From assembly GCF_014646255.1 (NCBI RefSeq), contig NZ_BMNC01000001.1, positions 1,185,722 through 1,249,721 on the forward strand: a DNA stretch of 64,000 bases, written 5' to 3'. This stretch comes from Lentzea pudingi. Lineage in GTDB: Bacteria; Actinomycetota; Actinomycetes; Mycobacteriales; Pseudonocardiaceae. Position numbers and translations under genes: made by a program. The notes under the pieces are model-generated. The model was given only the letters and a program-made list of their open reading frames with translations, did no database searches and was not told the origin of the DNA. Positions 60,146-64,000 of this stretch are shown one piece after another (positions within the stretch are counted from its first letter, which is position 1; the number at the start of each line of letters is the position of its first letter).

Positions 60146-60898
60146 ATGTGGAGTTTCGGCGACGCCTACGAGAGCTACGTGGGCCGGTGGAGCAGGCCGG
60201 TCGCGGTCGAGTTCCTGCGCTGGCTGGGCGTGCCGCCCGGCCGGACGTGGCTCGACGTCGGCTGCGGTACGGGCGCGCTGACCGGGACCGTGCTGGCGCA
60301 CGCGCAGCCGGCCGCGATCACGGGCATCGACCCGTCGGAGGGATTCCTCGACCTGGCGAGGCAACGCGTGCCGGGCGCGACGTTCGAGGCCGGCACCGCC
60401 ACCGACCTGGGTGGACGCACTGCCGACGTCGTGGTCAGCGGGCTCGTCCTCACGTTCGTGCCGGACGTGGTCCAGGCGGTCGGGGAGTTCGCACAGGCCG
60501 CGCCGTACGTCGGTTCGTACCTGTGGGACTACACGAGCGGGATGCGGATGATGCGGCTGTTCTGGGACGCCGCGAAGGACGTCGACCCCGCCGCGGCCTC
60601 ACGCGACGAGGGCCTGCGCTTCAGCAGTGTGAGCGCGCCCGGCCCGTTGCGCGCGCTGTGGGCCGGCGCCGGGCTGCGTGACGTCGAGGTGACCGGCATC
60701 GTCGTGCCCACGGTGTTCCGCGACTTCGACGACTTCTGGAGCCCGTTCCTGGGCGGCGCGGGCGCGGCGCCCGCCTACGCGGCCACGTTGCCCCCGGAGC
60801 AGCTCGGCGCCGTCCGCGACCTGCTCCGCTCCCGGCTGCCCGAGCACGGTCCGATCGAACTCACCGCCAAGGCGTGGGCCGTCAGAGGGTCGCGCTGA
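60146..60898 (+). CDS. Class I SAM-dependent methyltransferase
   Basis: A 250-residue methyltransferase. Motif I WLDVGCGTGALTG, acidic loop ITGIDPSEGFL and motif II-like VVVSGLVLTFVPD are present. The acceptor is unknown. The start is fixed by the -10 spacing. The 3' end overlaps the convergent alpha/beta hydrolase gene by 17 bp. Confidence 0.92.
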   Translation: MWSFGDAYESYVGRWSRPVAVEFLRWLGVPPGRTWLDVGCGTGALTGTVLAHAQPAAITGIDPSEGFLDLARQRVPGATFEAGTATDLGGRTADVVVSGLVLTFVPDVVQAVGEFAQAAPYVGSYLWDYTSGMRMMRLFWDAAKDVDPAAASRDEGLRFSSVSAPGPLRALWAGAGLRDVEVTGIVVPTVFRDFDDFWSPFLGGAGAAPAYAATLPPEQLGAVRDLLRSRLPEHGPIELTAKAWAVRGSR

Positions 60899-61661
60899 GG
60901 AACCGCTCCAGGTGCGGGTTCACGTCCGCGGCGTGCGTGAGGCTCAGGAAGTGCGCGCCGCTCTCGACGAGCACGAGCGGCTCGGCCTCGGGCAGCGCAG
61001 CGACCAGGGCCTCGGCCTTCGCGACGGGGTAGGCGAGGTCGGCGGTGCCGTGCAGCACGAGGGCCGGCACGCCGATCTCCGGCAGCCGGTCGAGCACGCT
61101 CTCGCGGCCGACCAGGGCGTTCATGATCAGCCGCAGCCGCTCGGGCTCGACCGCGCTCCACTTCGGCGTCCAGGCCGACGGGTCGTACTCGCCCAGGCAG
61201 ATCTTCGCGACCGCCTCGATCACCGTCTCCGGCCCCTGCGCGATCCACACCTCGGCGAGTTGCTGGTACGCGGCGGAGATCTGCTCGTCCTCGGTCTCAC
61301 CGGACGTGCCGAGCAACGCGAGCGCCGTGACCCGCCCCGGCGCGAGCAACGCCATCCGCAGTGCCACGAACCCGCCCTGGCTGGTGCCCGCGACCGCCGC
61401 GCCGCCCACCTCGAGCGAGTCGAGGACCGCGAGCGCGTCGCGGGCCACGTCCCAGTGGTCGAACGGCCCGGTCGCGGGCGTGCCGCCGTGGCCCCGCTCG
61501 TCGATCGCGATCAGCCGGAAGCGGTCGCCGAGCGCCGCGACCTGCGGTGCCCACATCGTCGCGTCCATCAGGAAGCTGTGCAGCAGCACGACGGCCGGGC
61601 CGTCACCGCCGTGGTCCACGTAGGACACCAGCTGCCCTTCCGCGGTGGTCACCGTGGTCAT
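60882..61661 (-). CDS. Alpha/beta hydrolase
   Basis: A 259-residue hydrolase of the haloalkane-dehalogenase/PcaD-like group. VVLLHSFLMDATMW, nucleophile in VAGTSQGGFVALRMAL, acid in VLHGTADLAYP and histidine in ESGAHFLSLTHA. No signal peptide. ATG 61661 has GGGACGGGG upstream; an ATG at 61682 would add seven residues. The substrate is unknown; PcaD-like enol-lactone hydrolases are among its relatives. Confidence 0.9.
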   Translation of the reverse strand: MTTVTTAEGQLVSYVDHGGDGPAVVLLHSFLMDATMWAPQVAALGDRFRLIAIDERGHGGTPATGPFDHWDVARDALAVLDSLEVGGAAVAGTSQGGFVALRMALLAPGRVTALALLGTSGETEDEQISAAYQQLAEVWIAQGPETVIEAVAKICLGEYDPSAWTPKWSAVEPERLRLIMNALVGRESVLDRLPEIGVPALVLHGTADLAYPVAKAEALVAALPEAEPLVLVESGAHFLSLTHAADVNPHLERFLSATL

Positions 61662-61716
61662 GCCGCACACCCCGTCCCGCATAGTGGATCTTCAGCACCG
61701 CCTGCCCGGTTCGCTC

Positions 61717-61722
61717 TACCCT
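61717..61722 (+). promoter_or_regulatory. -10 element TACCCT, leaderless start
   Basis: TACCCT lies six bases before ATG 61729. Confidence 0.5.
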
Positions 61723-61728
61723 GCCCCG

Positions 61729-63198
61729 ATGCGACAAGTGTTCAGGGGCGCGGTGCTGCTCCTGCTGCTGTTGATCGTCGTCCCCGCACCGGCGAACGCG
61801 CAACAAGAGCAACCACCGCTGGTCCGCGTCGGCACCGAGGGCACCTATCCGCCGTTCTCCTTCCACGACCCCCGGACCCAGGAACTGACCGGGTACGACA
61901 TCGAGGTCGTCAAGGCGATCGCCGCGAAGGCCGGCTGGCGGCTGGAGTTCGTCGAGACGCAGTGGGACGCGATCTTCCCCGCCCTCGACGCGCGACGGAT
62001 CGACCTCATCGCGAACCAGGTGTCGCGCAACCCCGAACGGGCCGCGAAATACGGCTTGTCCACCACGTATACCTACTCGCGCGGCGTGATCGTGCGCCGC
62101 ACCGGCGACGACCGCATCAAGTCGATCGCCGACCTGAGCGGCAAGACCACCGCCCAGTCCAGCACCAGCAACTGGGCGAAGGTCGCCCGCGACGCCGGCG
62201 CGAACGTGGAGGCCGTCGAGGGCTTCGCGCAGGCCGCCGCCTTGCTGCAGCAGGGCCGCGTCGACGCCATCGTCAACGACAACATCGCCGTCCTCGACTA
62301 CCTCGCCACCACCGGCTCGAAGGACGTCGAGATCGCCGGTGACGCCGGACAAGCGGGCAGCGAGCAGGTCCTCGCGCTGCGGCAGGCCGACTCCGCGTTG
62401 CTGGCGCAGGCCAACCAGGCGATCGACGCCCTGAAGGCCGACGGCACGTTGCGCGGCATCTCGCAGAAATACTTCAAGGCCGACGTGTCCGTCGAGAACG
62501 GCGGTGCCGCGGACCTTTCGGAGGGACGCGGCCAGCGCAGTACGTGGGACATCCTGCGCGCGACGGCGTGGCCGATGTTCGTGGGCCTGGTGAAGGTCAC
62601 CGTCCCGCTGACCGCGCTGTCGTTCGCGATCGGCCTGGCGCTGGCACTCCTGGTGGCGCTGGCCCGGATCTCGCCGTACCGGGTGCTGTCGGGGCTCGCG
62701 CGGGCGTTCATCTCGATCATCCGCGGCACCCCGTTGCTGCTGCAGCTGTTCATCGTCTTCTACGGCCTGCCGCAGATCGGCCTGAAGTTCCCGCCGTTCA
62801 CCGCCGCGGTCGTCGCGTTCTCGCTGAACGTCGCCGGGTACGCGGCCGAGGTGATCCGTTCGGCGATCCTGTCCGTGCCGCGCGGCCAGTTCGAGGCGGC
62901 GTCGACGATCGGCTTCGGCTACGCGCAGACGTTGCGCCGCATCGTGTTGCCGCAGGCCGCACGCACCGCCGTGCCACCGCTGTCGAACACGCTGCTGTCG
63001 TTGCTGAAGGACACCTCGCTCGGCTCGGTCGTGCTGCTGACCGAGCTCTTCCGCGAGTCCCAGCTGGCCGCGGCCGAGAGCAACGAGTTCCTCGCCCTGT
63101 ACTCGTTCGCGGGGCTCTACTACTGGGTGGTCTGCGTGGCGCTGTCCGCCGCGCAGAAACGACTGGAGACCAGGCTGAACAGGTACGTGATCGCATGA
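61729..63198 (+). CDS. Amino-acid ABC transporter, fused binding protein and permease
   Basis: A 489-residue fusion. Signal peptide or anchor 1-23, then an SBP_bac_3 domain (about 33-260): VRVGTEGTYPPFSFHDPRTQ, IEVVKAIAAKAGWRLEFVET, RIDLIANQVSRNPERAAKYG. A linker leads to a His/Glu/Gln/Arg-type permease (about 270-489): AFISIIRGTPLLLQLFIVFY, EVIRSAILSVPRGQFEAAST and then IGFGYAQTLRRIVLPQAAR, which contains the EAA loop. The binding domain is tethered to the channel outside the cell. Ligand is a polar amino acid; cystine is possible. Confidence 0.93.
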   Translation: MRQVFRGAVLLLLLLIVVPAPANAQQEQPPLVRVGTEGTYPPFSFHDPRTQELTGYDIEVVKAIAAKAGWRLEFVETQWDAIFPALDARRIDLIANQVSRNPERAAKYGLSTTYTYSRGVIVRRTGDDRIKSIADLSGKTTAQSSTSNWAKVARDAGANVEAVEGFAQAAALLQQGRVDAIVNDNIAVLDYLATTGSKDVEIAGDAGQAGSEQVLALRQADSALLAQANQAIDALKADGTLRGISQKYFKADVSVENGGAADLSEGRGQRSTWDILRATAWPMFVGLVKVTVPLTALSFAIGLALALLVALARISPYRVLSGLARAFISIIRGTPLLLQLFIVFYGLPQIGLKFPPFTAAVVAFSLNVAGYAAEVIRSAILSVPRGQFEAASTIGFGYAQTLRRIVLPQAARTAVPPLSNTLLSLLKDTSLGSVVLLTELFRESQLAAAESNEFLALYSFAGLYYWVVCVALSAAQKRLETRLNRYVIA

Positions 63199-63980
63199 CC
63201 GACGACATCCGCCCAGACGACATCCGCGTCGACGTGACCGGACTGCGCAAGTCCTTCGGCTCGCTCGACGTGCTGCGCGGCATCGACTTCGCCACCCCGC
63301 GCGGCACCTCCACCGTCCTGCTGGGACCGTCCGGTTCCGGCAAGACCACGCTCCTGCGCTCGCTGAACGCCCTCGACACCCCGGACAGCGGCGTCGTCCG
63401 CATCGACGACGTGTCGGTCGACTTCTCCGCCCTGCCACCGGGCAAGGCGGGCCGAGACGAGAGCGCGCGCCTGCGTGCCCAGAGCGGCATGGTCTTCCAG
63501 TCGCACAACCTCTTCCCGCACCGCACCGTCCTGCAGAACCTCACCGAGGGCCCGGTCGTCGCCCAAAAGCGTCCGGTGGAGGAGGTGGTGGCGGAAGCGC
63601 GGGCTCTGCTCGACCAGGTGGGCCTCGCGGACAAAGCTGATTCGTACCCGTATCAACTTTCCGGCGGACAACAACAACGTGTGGGTATTGCCCGTGCGCT
63701 CGCTTTGAAACCTCGCGTGGTGCTGTTCGACGAACCCACTTCCGCACTCGACCCCGAACTGGTGGGGGAGGTGCTCGCGGTGATCAAAGACCTTGCCTCG
63801 AAAGGGTGGACCATGGTCATCGTCACCCACGAGATCCGGTTCGCCGAGAAGGTCGCGGACCAGGTGTTGTTCCTCGACGGCGGGGTGATCGTGGAGCACG
63901 GACCGCCTGGTCAGGTGATCGGAGACCCCCGCGAGGAACGCACCCGGCGGTTCCTGCGACGCGTTCTGGACCACGGCTGA
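63195..63980 (+). CDS. Amino-acid ABC transporter ATPase (GlnQ type)
   Basis: A 261-residue ATPase. Walker A GPSGSGKTTLLRSLN, Q-loop MVFQSHNLFPHRTV, signature LSGGQQQRVGIARAL, Walker B VVLFDEPTSALD and H-loop IVTHEIRFA. The ATG overlaps the fused permease stop (ATGA). Codon use turns locally atypical over the signature motif (about 63629-63740). The remaining 20 bases of the window hold no feature. Confidence 0.95.
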   Translation: MTDDIRPDDIRVDVTGLRKSFGSLDVLRGIDFATPRGTSTVLLGPSGSGKTTLLRSLNALDTPDSGVVRIDDVSVDFSALPPGKAGRDESARLRAQSGMVFQSHNLFPHRTVLQNLTEGPVVAQKRPVEEVVAEARALLDQVGLADKADSYPYQLSGGQQQRVGIARALALKPRVVLFDEPTSALDPELVGEVLAVIKDLASKGWTMVIVTHEIRFAEKVADQVLFLDGGVIVEHGPPGQVIGDPREERTRRFLRRVLDHG

Positions 63981-64000
63981 AATGATTCTTGAGGATAGGC

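Noticed and set aside
61662..61682. ATG 61682 as start of the alpha/beta hydrolase
   Set aside because: It would add seven residues outside the family homology; ATG 61661 has a G-rich ribosome-binding site eight bases upstream.
1..64000. Insertion sequences, integrases, CRISPR arrays, rRNA or tRNA genes
   Set aside because: No transposase or recombinase motif, no regularly spaced direct repeats of CRISPR size and no conserved rRNA/tRNA segments were found on either strand.

Overview
The window is about 72 percent GC with near-saturated third-position G/C, many GTG starts and many ATGA/GTGA gene overlaps. Its gene content (nonribosomal peptide synthetase, Ser/Thr kinase, alkB-rubredoxin, polyprenol-phosphate mannosyltransferase next to lnt, and large numbers of TetR/HxlR/MarR regulators) points to a filamentous actinomycete, most likely Pseudonocardiaceae (Lentzea/Saccharothrix/Lechevalieria-like). 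The family call is inference. There are no rRNA or tRNA genes, no transposases, no integrases and no CRISPR array. It reads as a chromosomal accessory region at the edge of a biosynthetic cluster.

Layout. 1-5288: the 3' end of an NRPS gene (A-PCP-C-A-PCP-TE) overlapping a SnoaL/NTF2-like gene. 5317-9419: a four-PAS GGDEF-EAL protein divergent from an orphan ketosynthase. 9480-11791: two secreted hydrolases around a decayed F5/8-type-C remnant. 12106-19216: a sugar uptake and catabolism operon (two-domain ABC ATPase, permease, binding lipoprotein, Gfo/Idh/MocA oxidoreductase, sugar isomerase, ROK repressor). 19382-23885: small regulators, SRPBCC protein, MarR-thiolase and a divergent alpha/beta hydrolase. 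24033-29496: Ser/Thr kinase, TetR with a DUF6069-like membrane protein, D-Ala-D-Ala carboxypeptidase, RibD-like reductase, P-loop kinase. 29545-34833: AIM24 protein, alkB-rubredoxin fusion with TetR, and a metal-type ABC operon. 34823-41077: an acyl-CoA cluster (CoA ligase, two-part CaiB protein, acyl-CoA dehydrogenase, GH88-like protein, MFS pump). 41125-41776: a degraded island with a nitroreductase stump. 41787-48393: tautomerase, GNATs, HxlR/ABM pair, SDRs, XRE, esterase, TetR. 48486-53044: a sigma factor fused through a zinc motif and membrane segment to an extracellular CAP domain, then a mannosyltransferase and Lnt. 53146-63980: HTH regulator, I36 inhibitor, PaaK-like ligase, glycosyltransferase, GH20-like pseudoenzyme, LLM/F420-type redox pair, methyltransferase, hydrolase, and an amino-acid ABC transporter with a fused binding protein and permease.

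Two themes cut across the region. First, at least 19 genes have a TANNNT-like -10 hexamer placed 6 or 7 nt before the start codon and no Shine-Dalgarno sequence, which implies leaderless mRNAs and fixes many starts. Second, several regulator genes carry strong perfect palindromes over their own and their neighbour's -10 elements, so the regulator-target pairs can be read directly from the DNA. The most unusual protein is the sigma/zinc-finger/TM/CAP fusion at 48486-50045.
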